DNA of 64,000 nt from the NCBI RefSeq assembly GCF_008370255.1, contig NZ_SEUI01000004.1, positions 316,358 through 380,357 of the forward strand. The letters are read 5' to 3'. Source of the DNA: Pseudoalteromonas sp. FUC4 (GTDB lineage: Bacteria; Pseudomonadota; Gammaproteobacteria; Enterobacterales; Alteromonadaceae). The notes beneath the pieces were generated by a model. The model ran no database searches, was not told the DNA's origin, and saw only the letters and a program-made list of their open reading frames with translations. The translations under genes and the position numbers were made by a program. Position 1 is the stretch's first letter, and each line of letters starts with the position of its first letter. Of the stretch, positions 26,494 through 35,921 are shown in pieces.

Positions 26494-26943
26494 ATGAAAA
26501 AAGTACTCATAGTGTGTTTAGGTAATATTTGCCGCTCGCCAACCGCAGAGGCGGTATTAAAAGCCCGTGCTAAAAAGCTAGGCGTTAACGTTAAAGTTGA
26601 TTCGGCAGGCACTATTGGTTATCACGAAGGTAAAACGCCTGATAGTCGCTCAATGGCAGCAGGGGAGAAACGCGGTTACAGCTTTAAAGGTATTTATTCG
26701 CGTAAAGTACGCAGTAGCGACTTTACTGAGTTTGATTTAATTTTAGCGGCCGATACGCAAAACTTAGCTGATTTAATAGCGCAATGCCCTGAGCATTTAC
26801 GCTATAAGCTGGCGCTATTTTTAGAATATGGCGAGCAAGCCCAAAGCGCTATTCCCGATCCTTATTACGGCGGCGATGATGGCTTTGAAAATGTGCTCGA
26901 TTTAATAGAAGCGGCTAGCGATAAAATACTCGCTAAAATTTAG
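26494..26943 (+). CDS. Low-molecular-weight protein tyrosine phosphatase
   Basis: A cytoplasmic phosphatase of 149 residues. The P-loop is C8-LGNIC-R14-S15 near the N-terminus, and the general-acid loop IPDPYYGG lies near residue 124. Length and both motifs are diagnostic for LMW-PTP. Relatives act on bacterial tyrosine kinases of polysaccharide export or on low-molecular phosphates, but no kinase or capsule gene is nearby. A GAGGAG ribosome binding site precedes the ATG. Confidence 0.93.
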   Translation: MKKVLIVCLGNICRSPTAEAVLKARAKKLGVNVKVDSAGTIGYHEGKTPDSRSMAAGEKRGYSFKGIYSRKVRSSDFTEFDLILAADTQNLADLIAQCPEHLRYKLALFLEYGEQAQSAIPDPYYGGDDGFENVLDLIEAASDKILAKI

Positions 26944-26961
26944 GACTAATTTATAAAGTTA

Positions 26962-26984
26962 AAAAGCGCCAAATGGCGCTTTTA
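26962..26984. terminator. Bidirectional terminator between the phosphatase and TPR-TonB genes
   Basis: Stem AAAAGCGCC / GGCGCTTTT with loop AAAT, flanked by A and T runs so that it can serve both convergent genes. Confidence 0.8.
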
Positions 26985-26993
26985 TATTTTAGC

Positions 26994-28106
26994 TTAGCGG
27001 TTAATTTTAAAGTCGAGTTGTACCTGAGAAATAGCGCTAACAGGTTTGCCATTTTCAAACTTTGGCGCGTAACGCCATTGCTCAAGCGCTGCTTTGGCTG
27101 ATTTTTCAAATGCTCTGCCGCCTGCTGAGCTAAGTACTTTTGGGTTTTTTACAAAGCCAGCTGCGTCTACCTCAAACTCCATAACAACGCTACCATCGGT
27201 ACTAGATCTGGCTTTGTTAACTGGGTATTTAGGATTAACACGGTAAAGTGGTGTTTGCTCTTGCGATTCTTTCCATGGCACCATTTTAGCAATTGCTAGA
27301 CAGTGTTTAGTTGCTTCTTCGCTTTTACCTTGTTTTTCGTACAGGCCAATAAGCTTAGAGTGAGCGCTTAGCTCTGCGCTGTGATCAAAGTTTAAGTTAC
27401 TATCGAATACATTCACTATACGGTTTAGCCTTTCAATTGCTTGATTGTATTTTTTACGACCTTCTGCGAATGAGGCCATTAAAAAATCGGCTTTTATGCG
27501 CTCTAGTGAGTTTTCGGGTAAGTTTTCTTGGTAGTACTCGTCGGCCTCTTCTAGGTAGTTTTTAGCTTCTCGATATTTTTTAGAGCTATGCTTTCTAGCC
27601 AGTAGCGTTGCCGCTTCTAGTTTCATATCGGCTACAAACTTAGGGTTATTTTGTGTTTTAGCTATTTCAATTACTTGTTCTAAAAGGTTAGCGGCTTGAT
27701 ATGCTGATGTTGTGTAGTTAGCTTGGCCGAGTAATGCATCAACTGTTTCTATTGATTGTTTGCCGTGGTTTGCAGCTAAAATAATATGGGCTTCATTATA
27801 AAGGGTATAACGCTGCTCGTTTAGCTCATCACCGAAGCCTTTAATGGCTTTAGCGTAGTTAATAGCTAAGTTAGCGGTGTTATCTGAGCTTTTACCATAA
27901 ACAGTTTTACCCGATGTGTAAGCAAGTTTGGCAGTTTGTTGTACGTTTTCGTCTGCTTTAACTGCTGCTAAATAGCTTTGGTATGCTTGGCTAAATACCG
28001 TTTGAGGATCGCTTGCTTGGCTGGCAAGTGCTGTAGTACTTAAAGTTGTTGCGCTTAAAGCAGACAAACTTAAGCCTATAAATAAAGCGAGTTGCTGACG
28101 TTTCAT
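26994..28106 (-). CDS. Exported TPR protein with a C-terminal TonB domain
   Basis: A 370-residue protein beginning with a signal peptide (about 1-29, ending ALA). A helical region of TPR-like repeats follows (about 35-275), then a TonB_C domain (about 285-370) with YRVNPKYPVNKARSSTDGSV and ALEQWRYAPKFENG. Unlike classical TonB it has no proline-rich linker and appears to have a cleavable signal rather than an anchor. Similar TonB-domain proteins are numerous in Alteromonadales and their role is poorly known. It is monocistronic and convergent with the phosphatase gene. Confidence 0.8.
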   Translation of the reverse strand: MKRQQLALFIGLSLSALSATTLSTTALASQASDPQTVFSQAYQSYLAAVKADENVQQTAKLAYTSGKTVYGKSSDNTANLAINYAKAIKGFGDELNEQRYTLYNEAHIILAANHGKQSIETVDALLGQANYTTSAYQAANLLEQVIEIAKTQNNPKFVADMKLEAATLLARKHSSKKYREAKNYLEEADEYYQENLPENSLERIKADFLMASFAEGRKKYNQAIERLNRIVNVFDSNLNFDHSAELSAHSKLIGLYEKQGKSEEATKHCLAIAKMVPWKESQEQTPLYRVNPKYPVNKARSSTDGSVVMEFEVDAAGFVKNPKVLSSAGGRAFEKSAKAALEQWRYAPKFENGKPVSAISQVQLDFKINR

Positions 28107-28355
28107 AATAATCCCTATCGTTGTTTAAAATACAAAATACCAAACGCGTCTGTAGGTGTCACTGATTAAGGTAAATCAACGTAAATAACATTGGCTGTTA
28201 TTTGTATTAATTTATTGCTTAACAATCATTGAAAATAACGCCTGTCGTCGCCATATATTTGCCATAAACAGTCTTGTACTACGGTGTATTCATCCTATCT
28301 TGTGATATTATCACTTTATTGTCGTGTCGTAGTTATTTAAATATTTGGATTTGTC

Positions 28356-28979
28356 GTGGCGCAAGTAAGAGCAAGAGTCCAGCTTAATGTTGGCAGAAAT
28401 AGTGATATCCCTGCAGAAATAATCTCATTTACTGATTTAAAAGATGGTAAAGAACATATTGCTATGGTGTTTAACAACGCTGATACAAAGCAAGATGTAC
28501 CGCTTATTCGTATGCATTCAGAGTGTTTAACAGGTGATGTATTTTACTCATCGCGTTGTGATTGCGGCGAGCAGCTAAATGAATGTATTGAAATGATGCA
28601 CGAGCAAGGCGGTATTTTATTGTATTTACGCCAAGAAGGTCGTGGCATTGGTTTATACAACAAAATTGATGCTTACGTATTGCAATCGCAAGGTATGAAC
28701 ACCTACGAAGCTAATAATCATTTAGGCTTTGCTGATGATTTACGTGATTTTTCGGATGCTGTGTTAATGCTTAATGCGCTTAATTTAAACCACGTTAAAT
28801 TAATGACCAATAATCCTAAAAAGCTTAACGCACTAAAAGATGCCGGTATTAATGTTGACTCGGTTGTGGGCACGCATGCGCACATTAAAGCGGGTGTTGC
28901 GGGTAATAAATCGTACCTAGAAACAAAAATTAAGCATGGCGCACATATGTTAGATATTAAGAAAATTAAAAAACCTTAA
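28356..28979 (+). CDS. ribA: GTP cyclohydrolase II
   Basis: Catalyses the first step of riboflavin synthesis, from GTP to the diaminopyrimidine phosphate. Zinc ligands C57, C68 and C70 lie in [20 protein letters not shown]. Further family motifs are [10 protein letters not shown] and LMTNNPKKL. The 207-residue length is near E. coli RibA (196). The start is GTG at 28356, and no strong Shine-Dalgarno sequence is visible. It is monofunctional, with no RibB fused. No FMN riboswitch was found upstream, and a hairpin terminator follows. Confidence 0.95.
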   Translation: MAQVRARVQLNVGRNSDIPAEIISFTDLKDGKEHIAMVFNNADTKQDVPLIRMHSECLTGDVFYSSRCDCGEQLNECIEMMHEQGGILLYLRQEGRGIGLYNKIDAYVLQSQGMNTYEANNHLGFADDLRDFSDAVLMLNALNLNHVKLMTNNPKKLNALKDAGINVDSVVGTHAHIKAGVAGNKSYLETKIKHGAHMLDIKKIKKP

Positions 28980-29013
28980 TCATTTAATTACGTTTCGTCT
29001 ATTAATACCCCCT

Positions 29014-29044
29014 CACGCCAAGTTATACTTGGCGTGTTTCGTTT
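29014..29044 (+). terminator. Terminator after ribA
   Basis: Perfect 10-bp stem CACGCCAAGT / ACTTGGCGTG with loop TAT, followed by TTTCGTTTT. It overlaps a possible GTG start at 29034, which supports the ATG at 29061 as the start of the next gene. Confidence 0.8.
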
Positions 29045-29060
29045 TAAATTAAGAGCAAGT

Positions 29061-29849
29061 ATGTCTACACAATTACGAATTTTTAAAGCCGATGCAGGGC
29101 TAAAGTGGTTAAAAGCCGGATGGCTTATTTTTAAAACCCAGCCAGCAACCTTTATTTTTATGCATTTATTTATTGGTATTGTAGGGCTGCTGTCTTTATT
29201 TTTACCGCTGCTGCAAGTAGTAGCAGCACTAGCTACGCCATTTTTAACCGCAGGGTTTTACCAAGCGGTGCTTAGTAAGCAGCAGGGCGGAAAAATTATG
29301 CTAGCCGATATTCTCAAGCCATTTACGGCTAAGGGAAATCGTTTAGGGTTATTGCGTTTAGCACTTTATCAAATGGGTGCGGGCATTTTAATGGCGTTAC
29401 TTGCTAATGGCTTATTTGCCGATGCAGTGGCTGTTATGAGCCAACCGGGACTTGATCCAAACGTAGCACTTGAACAAATGCTTGAGAGTATTTCGGGCGC
29501 GAATGTCATTTTGTTTTTTATGGCAATGCTAATTTATTTAACGGCGTTTGCTTACGCTGTACCGCTTGTTTATTTTAGTAAAGAAACACGTATTTTAACG
29601 GCGCTTAAAAAATCGTTAATGGTGTTTTATCATAACATTTTGCCACTTGGCGTTTTTGGCCTTATTTGCGCATTATTTATGGCGCTTTCGATGTTCTTAT
29701 CGTTCTTACCACTGTTGATTTTAATGCCGATTTGCTACATTAGCTTTTTTGTATCTTATCAAGCCATTTTTATGCCTGTTGTACCACCGAGTGACGACAT
29801 TAATGTTAAGCCACTTAGTAGTGAAACAAGCGGACGTTTTGACGCTTAA
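29061..29849 (+). CDS. Multi-pass inner-membrane protein (BPSS1780-like)
   Basis: A 262-residue protein with about six hydrophobic segments (among them FIFMHLFIGIVGLLSLFLP, VILFFMAMLIYLTAFAYAVP and LGVFGLICALFMALSMFLSF). The N-terminal WLKAGWLIFKTQPATF resembles the BPSS1780 / DUF2189-like membrane families of unknown role. ATG at 29061 was chosen because AAGAGC precedes it and the upstream GTG lies inside the ribA terminator. Its stop overlaps the recX ATG by one base, so the two are translationally coupled; a link to RecX function is unproven. Confidence 0.6.
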   Translation: MSTQLRIFKADAGLKWLKAGWLIFKTQPATFIFMHLFIGIVGLLSLFLPLLQVVAALATPFLTAGFYQAVLSKQQGGKIMLADILKPFTAKGNRLGLLRLALYQMGAGILMALLANGLFADAVAVMSQPGLDPNVALEQMLESISGANVILFFMAMLIYLTAFAYAVPLVYFSKETRILTALKKSLMVFYHNILPLGVFGLICALFMALSMFLSFLPLLILMPICYISFFVSYQAIFMPVVPPSDDINVKPLSSETSGRFDA

Positions 29850-30301
29850 TGGATGATAAATTAAAGCAAAAACTAAAAAATTATGTACTTTGGTTACTAG
29901 GGCGCCAAGAATACTCGCGTCGTGAGTTAACGCTCAAATTACAGCAAAAAGAAGCGACAGAAGAGTTTATTGAAACGCTGCTTGATTGGTGCGAAAAGCA
30001 CAATTTTATTAACGAGCAGCGATACTGTGAAGGCTTTGTAAGAAAACACATATTTAAATGCCACGGGCTTAAGCGAATACAAAGCGAAGCTATGGGCAAA
30101 GGGATTGATCGTTCGCTACTTGAAATGGTAGTTGAAGAGCTTGAAATAGATTGGTTTGAGCTTGCGCAGGATGCGTACAATAAAAAATATTCGAATACAC
30201 CGGCCGATCTCGATTACAAAGATAAAGCTAAGCGCGTGCGCTACTTAATGTATCGGGGTTTTAGCTACGATGAAATTAATTTTGCAATGCAAGCACAGTA
30301 A
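29849..30301 (+). CDS. recX: RecA regulator RecX
   Basis: RecX binds RecA filaments and limits their growth. The 150-residue protein has the three-helix repeat pattern of the family (LLGRQEYSRRELTLKLQQK, FINEQRYCEGFVRKHIFKCH then G, and KRVRYLMYRGFSYDEIN). In E. coli recX lies between recA and alaS. Here alaS follows after 19 bp, but the gene in front is a membrane protein and recA is not in the window. The start overlaps the preceding stop (TAATG). Confidence 0.88.
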   Translation: MDDKLKQKLKNYVLWLLGRQEYSRRELTLKLQQKEATEEFIETLLDWCEKHNFINEQRYCEGFVRKHIFKCHGLKRIQSEAMGKGIDRSLLEMVVEELEIDWFELAQDAYNKKYSNTPADLDYKDKAKRVRYLMYRGFSYDEINFAMQAQ

Positions 30302-30320
30302 ATACAGGTGAGACTTTCAA

Positions 30321-32921
30321 ATGCAGCACATGACTACCGCACAAATTAGGCAACAGTTTTTAGACTTTTTTGCCAGCAAGCAACATCAAATAGTACCTTC
30401 TAGCTCGCTTATACCGGGTAACGATGCCACGTTGTTATTTAATAATGCCGGCATGGTGCAATTTAAAGATGTATTTTTAGGCGCAGAAAGCCGCCCTTAT
30501 ACACGTGCGACAAGCTCGCAGCGCTGTGTACGTGCTGGCGGTAAGCATAACGATTTAGAAAACGTAGGCTACACGGCGCGACACCATACATTTTTTGAAA
30601 TGTTAGGTAACTTCAGCTTTGGTGATTACTTTAAGCAAGACGCGATTAAGTTTGCGTGGGAGTTTTTAACTGAGGTTGTTAAATTACCTCAAGAAAAACT
30701 GCTTGTTACTATTTATCACGATGATGAAGAAGCGTTTGAGTATTGGTCAAAAGATATCGGCTTAAGTGAAGATCGTATTATTCGTATTGCGACCTCTGAC
30801 AACTTTTGGTCTATGGGCGATACCGGTCCGTGTGGTCCGTGTTCTGAAATATTTTATGATCACGGCGAGCATATTTGGGGCGGACCTCCGGGCTCACCTG
30901 AGGAAGACGGCGACCGTTTCATCGAAATCTGGAACCTAGTATTTATGCAGTACAACCGTCAAAGCGACGGTACAATGTTGCCTCTACCTAAGCAATCTGT
31001 TGATACAGGAATGGGCCTTGAGCGTATTTCTGCTATTTTGCAGGGTGTGCATTCAAACTACGAAATCGATTTATTTCAAGGTTTAATTGCAGCAGCTGCA
31101 AGTGTAACTAACGCGCAAGATATGGACGATAAGTCGCTACGCGTAGTGGCGGATCATATTCGTTCGTGTGCGTTTTTAATCTCAGACGGTGTTATGCCAT
31201 CTAACGAAGGTCGTGGTTATGTACTACGTCGTATTATTCGTCGTGCGGTTCGCCACGGTAATAAGTTAGGTGCACAAGGCGCGTTTTTCTTTAAATTAGT
31301 TGCTGCACTTATTGAGCAAATGGGTCAAGCGTACCCTGAGCTTGCTAAGCAACAAGAAATTATCGAAAAAGTATTACGCATTGAAGAAGAGCAGTTTGGT
31401 AAAACACTTGAGCGTGGCTTAGCTATTTTAGAAGAAAGCTTAAGCGATCTTAAAGGCGATATTATACCGGGTGATTTAGTATTTAAACTTTACGATACGT
31501 ACGGCTTTCCAGCTGATTTAACGGCTGATGTTGCGCGTGAGCGCCAGATGACGATTGATCATCAAAGCTTTGAAGAATGCATGGCTGTACAACGTAAAAC
31601 AGCGCAACAAGCAGGTAAATTTGGTGCTGATTACAACGAGCAATTAAAATCAGAAAAGCTTACTGAGTTTAAAGGCTACGACAGCACGCACCATAGCGCG
31701 ACAGTGGTAGAAATTTTTGCCGGTGGCGAAGCTGTTCAGTTATTAGAAGATGGCCAAGAAGGTATTGTAGTATTAGACCGCACACCGTTTTACGCTGAAT
31801 CAGGCGGCCAAACGGGTGACACGGGTACTATTACAGTTGCTGGTGGCGAATTTAATGTTACTAATACCACTAAACTTGGTAATGCTTTTGCTCACCACGG
31901 TACTGTGCAAGGCCGCATTGGTGTTAACGATAAAGTGGATGCGACTATTGATGATGCACGCCGCGATAGCATCAAGAAAAACCACACAGCTACACATATT
32001 TTACACGAAGCACTACGCCAATTATTAGGCGACCATGTAGGCCAAAAAGGCTCACTTGTTCAAGCTGACCGTTTACGTTTTGACTTTTCGCACTTTGAAG
32101 CGGTTACTAAAGACGAGCTACGTGAAATTGAGCGTGTAGTTAATGACGAAATTCGTCGTAACTTTGCACTTAATACTGAGCTTATGGCAATTGATGATGC
32201 TAAAGCGAAAGGCGCTATGGCGTTATTTGGTGAAAAGTACGATGACGAAGTACGTGTAGTTACTATTGGCGACTACTCTATTGAGCTTTGTGGTGGTACT
32301 CACGTTGAGCGCGCAGGTGATATTGGTTTATTCAAAATAGTATCTGAAAGCGGTATTGCCGCAGGCGTTCGCCGTATTGAAGCGGTAACTGGTGCAGATG
32401 CTGTAGCGTACGTTAGCGAGCAAGAGCAACAACTTAGCGATGTTGCAGCTTTAGTTAAAGGTGATAGCGCATCGGTACTTGAAAAAGTAACTGCGTTACT
32501 TGAAAAGTCAAAGGGCCTTGAAAAGCAAATTGCGCAACTTAACGATAAGTTAGCAAGTGCAGCGGGTGCGTCTTTACTTGACTCAGTGGTTGAAATTAAC
32601 GGCATTAAGCTACTTGTAGCAAATGTTGAAGGTACTGAATCTAAAGCACTTCGCGGTATGGTTGATGACCTTAAAAACAAAATTGGCTCAGGTGTTATTG
32701 CCCTCGGTGTTGCCAGTGGCGACAAAGTAAGCCTAATTGCTGGTGTAACTAAAGACTTAACAGGCAAAGTAAAGGCCGGTGAGTTAGTTAACCACATGGC
32801 AGGCCAAGTAGGTGGTAAAGGTGGCGGTCGTCCAGATATGGCACAGGCCGGTGGTAGTGAGCCACAAAACCTTGCTGCTGCACTAGATAGCGTTACAGCT
32901 TGGTTAACTGAGCGTACTTAA
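30321..32921 (+). CDS. alaS: Alanyl-tRNA synthetase
   Basis: Class II synthetase with editing function, 866 residues (E. coli 876). In order: catalytic core with motif 2 near [20 protein letters not shown], tRNA-recognition region, editing domain with the zinc motifs [13 protein letters not shown] and CGGTH, then the C-Ala domain with the [15 protein letters not shown] glycine-rich stretch. A TG-rich leader and weak GTGAG site precede the ATG. lysC begins 6 bp after the stop, so alaS and lysC are cotranscribed. Confidence 0.97.
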   Translation: MQHMTTAQIRQQFLDFFASKQHQIVPSSSLIPGNDATLLFNNAGMVQFKDVFLGAESRPYTRATSSQRCVRAGGKHNDLENVGYTARHHTFFEMLGNFSFGDYFKQDAIKFAWEFLTEVVKLPQEKLLVTIYHDDEEAFEYWSKDIGLSEDRIIRIATSDNFWSMGDTGPCGPCSEIFYDHGEHIWGGPPGSPEEDGDRFIEIWNLVFMQYNRQSDGTMLPLPKQSVDTGMGLERISAILQGVHSNYEIDLFQGLIAAAASVTNAQDMDDKSLRVVADHIRSCAFLISDGVMPSNEGRGYVLRRIIRRAVRHGNKLGAQGAFFFKLVAALIEQMGQAYPELAKQQEIIEKVLRIEEEQFGKTLERGLAILEESLSDLKGDIIPGDLVFKLYDTYGFPADLTADVARERQMTIDHQSFEECMAVQRKTAQQAGKFGADYNEQLKSEKLTEFKGYDSTHHSATVVEIFAGGEAVQLLEDGQEGIVVLDRTPFYAESGGQTGDTGTITVAGGEFNVTNTTKLGNAFAHHGTVQGRIGVNDKVDATIDDARRDSIKKNHTATHILHEALRQLLGDHVGQKGSLVQADRLRFDFSHFEAVTKDELREIERVVNDEIRRNFALNTELMAIDDAKAKGAMALFGEKYDDEVRVVTIGDYSIELCGGTHVERAGDIGLFKIVSESGIAAGVRRIEAVTGADAVAYVSEQEQQLSDVAALVKGDSASVLEKVTALLEKSKGLEKQIAQLNDKLASAAGASLLDSVVEINGIKLLVANVEGTESKALRGMVDDLKNKIGSGVIALGVASGDKVSLIAGVTKDLTGKVKAGELVNHMAGQVGGKGGGRPDMAQAGGSEPQNLAAALDSVTAWLTERT

Positions 32922-32927
32922 GCCTAA

Positions 32928-34145
32928 GTGGCGCTTATTGTTCAAAAATTCGGTGGCACTTCGGTCGGCTCAATAGAGCGAATTGAAGCGGTCGCCGACC
33001 TTGTTGTAAAAACCAGGCAACAAGGACATCAAGTGGTTGTGGTGCTCTCGGCTATGTCGGGAGAAACCAACCGCTTAATTAATCTCGCCAAACAAATTGA
33101 TACTCGCCCGAGTAGCCGTGAACTAGACGTACTTATTAGCACCGGAGAGCAGGTTTCTGTTTCGCTCCTTGCTATGGCTATTATAAAACGTGGCCACTCT
33201 GCTGTGAGCTTATTAGCCGATCAAGTCAATATTTTAACCGATAACATGTTTGGTAAAGCTCGTATTGCAGAGGTTGCTGCTACGCGTTTAAAGCATGAGC
33301 TTGAACATAATCGTATTGCTATTATTGCTGGGTTTCAGGGGCGTGATGTTGAGGGCAACATTACAACGCTTGGGCGCGGCGGCACCGATACATCGGCTGT
33401 AGAAATAGCTGCGGCTATAAAAGCTGACGAATGCCAGATCTATACCGACGTTGACGGCGTATACACTACAGATCCTCGTGTTGAGCCTAACGCGCGCAGA
33501 ATGAGCCAAGTTACATTTGCCGAGATGCTGGAGCTGGCAAGTTTAGGGGCGAAAGTTTTGCATATTCGCTCGGTAGAAGCCGCAGGCAAACATAATGTGC
33601 CACTTAGGGTGCTTTCGAGCTTTAATCCTGATGAAGGTACATTAATAAGTTTTGAGGAGAACGATATGCCAAGCAAGGTGGTATCGGGGATTGCGTTTAA
33701 TCGTGACGAATGTTTAATTAAGGTACAAGGTGTGCCAACGGGCACGCAATATCTTTCAAAAATATTGAAACTTTTTGCTGATAATGGCATCGAAATAGAT
33801 ATGATTAATCAAGTTAATCATAACTTTGAAAAAATAGACTATGCTTTTACTGTGCACTCGAATGATTATCTGCAAGCACTTGAATTATTGAGTGAAGATC
33901 AAGCTCAACTCAGTGCTCAAAATATAAGCGGATTGCAAGCAGTAGCTAAAGTTTCTGCTGTTGGCATGGGTATGAAATCACATTCTGGTGTCGCTAGTTT
34001 ATTTTTTGATGCATTAGCGCAGGAAAATATTAATGTGGTTTTAGTCTCGACTTCAGAGATTAAAATTTCAGTTTTAATAGATGAAAAGTACTTAGAGTTA
34101 GCTGTTCGTGCATTACACAAGGCATTTTTAACAGAAAATGGATAG
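32928..34145 (+). CDS. lysC: Aspartate kinase, monofunctional
   Basis: Phosphorylates aspartate, the entry step to lysine, threonine and methionine. The kinase domain begins VQKFGGTSVGSIERI and contains VVLSAMSGETNRL, GRGGTDTSAVEIAAAI and YTDVDGVYTTDPRV. Two ACT domains (about 265-405) form the regulatory part, with KVSAVGMGMKSHSGVASLFF. At 405 residues it is the monofunctional class, not a kinase-dehydrogenase fusion. GTG start, 6 bp after alaS. alaS-lysC-csrA is a common order in Alteromonadales and Pseudomonadales. Confidence 0.95.
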   Translation: MALIVQKFGGTSVGSIERIEAVADLVVKTRQQGHQVVVVLSAMSGETNRLINLAKQIDTRPSSRELDVLISTGEQVSVSLLAMAIIKRGHSAVSLLADQVNILTDNMFGKARIAEVAATRLKHELEHNRIAIIAGFQGRDVEGNITTLGRGGTDTSAVEIAAAIKADECQIYTDVDGVYTTDPRVEPNARRMSQVTFAEMLELASLGAKVLHIRSVEAAGKHNVPLRVLSSFNPDEGTLISFEENDMPSKVVSGIAFNRDECLIKVQGVPTGTQYLSKILKLFADNGIEIDMINQVNHNFEKIDYAFTVHSNDYLQALELLSEDQAQLSAQNISGLQAVAKVSAVGMGMKSHSGVASLFFDALAQENINVVLVSTSEIKISVLIDEKYLELAVRALHKAFLTENG

Positions 34146-34236
34146 ATTGCGAGTTTTTACTTACTTTTCAGTCTAATTTTCATTAGTATGTTTAAGCGGA
34201 ATCTTATAATTTTTATTGGAACATGGGAGCAAGAGA

Positions 34237-34428
34237 ATGCTAATACTAACTCGTAGAGTAGGTGAAACCCTAATGATTGGTGACGAAGTAACAGTTACTG
34301 TTCTAGGTGTTAAAGGAAATCAAGTTCGAATCGGTGTTAATGCACCAAAAGACGTATCAGTGCATCGTGAAGAGATTTACATGCGCATACAAGCTGAAAA
34401 GTCGAACCCTAATCCGGGCAATGCTTAA
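34237..34428 (+). CDS. csrA: Carbon storage regulator CsrA
   Basis: A dimeric RNA-binding protein that blocks or stabilises target mRNAs at GGA motifs. The 63-residue sequence starts [20 protein letters not shown] and contains [16 protein letters not shown], with the conserved L4 and R44 region. The upstream TTG-led frame is an artefact; ATG at 34237 with GGGAGCAAGAGA before it is the start. It follows lysC by 91 bp, enough for its own promoter, and is closed by a strong terminator. Confidence 0.98.
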   Translation: MLILTRRVGETLMIGDEVTVTVLGVKGNQVRIGVNAPKDVSVHREEIYMRIQAEKSNPNPGNA

Positions 34429-34470
34429 TCAACACGTATACGTAGTTGAGTAATTAACTCAACTAGACTA

Positions 34471-34497
34471 AAAGCCACTCACTGAGTGGCTTTTTTG
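34471..34497. terminator. Terminator after csrA
   Basis: Stem AAAGCCACT / AGTGGCTTT with loop CACTG and a T run. A second palindrome, GTTGAGT-AATTA-ACTCAAC, lies just upstream (34445-34463). The stop codon of the convergent YcxB-like gene is inside this stem. Confidence 0.88.
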
Positions 34498-34946
34498 TTT
34501 ATAAAAGCGAGTGTTTCTGGGCTAAGTATTTGTTTTGATATGTACTGCATGCCGCTTTTGTTTTTAATAATAATACCTTGCTGGGTGTCTATTACTTCGC
34601 TTATATTTTGCCATTCTAATTGATAGGTTTTGTAATGATTAGCAGATTTAATACCTTCTTCATCAAAGGTAAGTGTTACCTCAGAGCCTGATGCTCTGCT
34701 GAGCATTTGTCTGGTTACCCACCATGGTCTGCGATAGTAAAAAGCGACGCACTCGAGTACCGCTAACATGATCATAAACGATCCTAAGTAATGATCGTCT
34801 AAAATATAAATGCCAAATAAACCAAGCGCAACTAACAACACAAGTAAAAAGTATTTAGGTTTTGCACGCTTACTATAAGGGAGTGACTCATCAAAACACT
34901 CGTAAAAGTAGGATTTATCTAATGTGTAGGTGGTTGTGAATGCCAT
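34479..34946 (-). CDS. YcxB-like membrane protein
   Basis: A 155-residue protein with two adjacent membrane helices (about 31-47, YFLLVLLVALGLFGIYIL, and 51-68) and a cytoplasmic beta-rich C-terminal part (EVTLTFDEEGIKSANHYKTY then QLEWQNISEVI), the pattern of the YcxB-like family. The function is unknown. It is convergent with csrA, and its stop codon lies within the csrA terminator stem, so the two transcription units share the same hairpin. Confidence 0.65.
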   Translation of the reverse strand: MAFTTTYTLDKSYFYECFDESLPYSKRAKPKYFLLVLLVALGLFGIYILDDHYLGSFMIMLAVLECVAFYYRRPWWVTRQMLSRASGSEVTLTFDEEGIKSANHYKTYQLEWQNISEVIDTQQGIIIKNKSGMQYISKQILSPETLAFINKKATQ

Positions 34947-35035
34947 TTTGCCTTGCTTTAAATATCGTTTTTTTTATTTTAACAAGCTAACTGCTAAATG
35001 AGCAGCTTTATAGTTAGTGATTTTATTACTGGCAC

Positions 35036-35063
35036 AAAAAAACGGCTCGAGAGCCGTTTTTTT
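35036..35063 (-). terminator. Terminator after the small lipoprotein gene
   Basis: 13-bp perfect stem built on AAACGGCTC / GAGCCGTTT with a GA loop and terminal A/T runs, 17 bp after the lipoprotein stop on the minus strand. Confidence 0.88.
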
Positions 35064-35079
35064 AGCGGTACAAGAAGAA

Positions 35080-35271
35080 TTAACAGTTAGTTTCTTCAGC
35101 GTTCACGCCTTCTTTAACATTTTCACATGCATCTTCAACAGAGTTTTGCACGTCAGTTACTGCTTCGTCGATACGTTCGCCAGCATCTTCTGCATGGTTG
35201 TCTTCACAACCCATCATGAAAAAACCTGCAAATACTGCGATTAGTGCTGCTTTTAAAGTTGTAGAGTTCAT
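35080..35271 (-). CDS. Small acidic lipoprotein
   Basis: A 63-residue precursor: signal peptide with lipobox FFMMGC22, then a short acidic, helical mature part (EDNHAEDAGERIDEAVTDVQ) with two more cysteines near the end. Asp at +3 and Glu at +2 of the mature protein could favour inner-membrane retention if Lol rules hold. It resembles small stress-linked lipoproteins of unknown role. It is upstream of its own strong terminator and near the DUF1328 gene on the same strand. Confidence 0.75.
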   Translation of the reverse strand: MNSTTLKAALIAVFAGFFMMGCEDNHAEDAGERIDEAVTDVQNSVEDACENVKEGVNAEETNC

Positions 35272-35329
35272 AGTGTAATTCCTTGTAAGTATTAATTAAA
35301 TTTTAGTGTTTGTTAGTTGAATGCTTTAT

Positions 35330-35503
35330 CTACCTGGGTGATTTACCACGTAGTGCACCTGAAACTAATGAAATCACTAAAAGTACTAAAAAGATAAAAA
35401 ATATAATTTTTGCTATACCAGCTGCGGCACCTGCGATGCCACCAAAACCTAACACTGCAGCGATTAAAGCAATAACTAAAAATGTAATTGTCCAGCGTAA
35501 CAT
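35330..35503 (-). CDS. DUF1328 / YtjA family small membrane protein
   Basis: 57 residues with two membrane helices: [20 protein letters not shown] and [20 protein letters not shown]. This is the typical DUF1328 (YtjA) layout, including the [12 protein letters not shown] turn. ATG at 35503 is chosen because AAGGAG lies directly upstream; a longer frame adds seven unlikely residues. In other bacteria such genes are often stress-induced; no direct evidence of that here. It lies 58 bp upstream of the small lipoprotein gene on the same strand and may be cotranscribed. Confidence 0.85.
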   Translation of the reverse strand: MLRWTITFLVIALIAAVLGFGGIAGAAAGIAKIIFFIFLVLLVISLVSGALRGKSPR

Positions 35504-35703
35504 TGTTTTCTCCTTGGTTATCAAATTTGCTCATAACAACTAATGCCAGTTATATGCCAAGGTTTATTTGCTATAAATATCAATGGTTTATTATTTTTTA
35601 CTGTTGTTCTAGTTATTAGTTGGTTAGTAACTTTTACGCTTTGTTATGTAAGTTATTCACACTGTTGCAAATAACTGCTAAATGTCTACTAAATAGGCTT
35701 GAC

Positions 35704-35728
35704 TTGGTAAGACCAATTAACAATTGGT
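35704..35728. promoter_or_regulatory. PdhR/GntR-type operator cluster, distal
   Basis: Three half-sites in a row: TTGGT-aag-ACCAATT-aac-AATTGGT. The first two form the PdhR-like palindrome TTGGTnnnACCAA, and the second and third form its everted form. Confidence 0.55.
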
Positions 35729-35904
35729 GTGTGGCTTTGCATTTAACATTAAAAGTTGGTGTTTATTTTTACTTAGCTTGATAGTTAATTAACAACTTCC
35801 ATATAACTATTAGCTATAGTCGTTATTTCTTGTATGTATTGTAGAGCGCGTGATTGCTGAGTTATAGCATGTAAATTAATTGAGTGTTATGTTGTGTATT
35901 GTTT

Positions 35905-35921
35905 AATTGGTTTTACCAATT
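35905..35921. promoter_or_regulatory. PdhR/GntR-type operator, proximal to oadG
   Basis: Perfect 17-bp palindrome AATTGGT-TTT-ACCAATT, identical to the E. coli PdhR consensus half-sites with a 3-bp spacer. LldR-type GntR regulators use a related sequence. It lies 101 bp upstream of the oadG start. Confidence 0.65.

Noticed and set aside
28107..28355. FMN riboswitch in front of ribA
   Set aside because: The spacer lacks the conserved RFN motifs; only a normal AT-rich promoter region is seen.
29034..29060. GTG at 29034 as start of the membrane protein before recX
   Set aside because: It lies inside the perfect terminator hairpin of ribA and has no ribosome binding site; ATG 29061 does.
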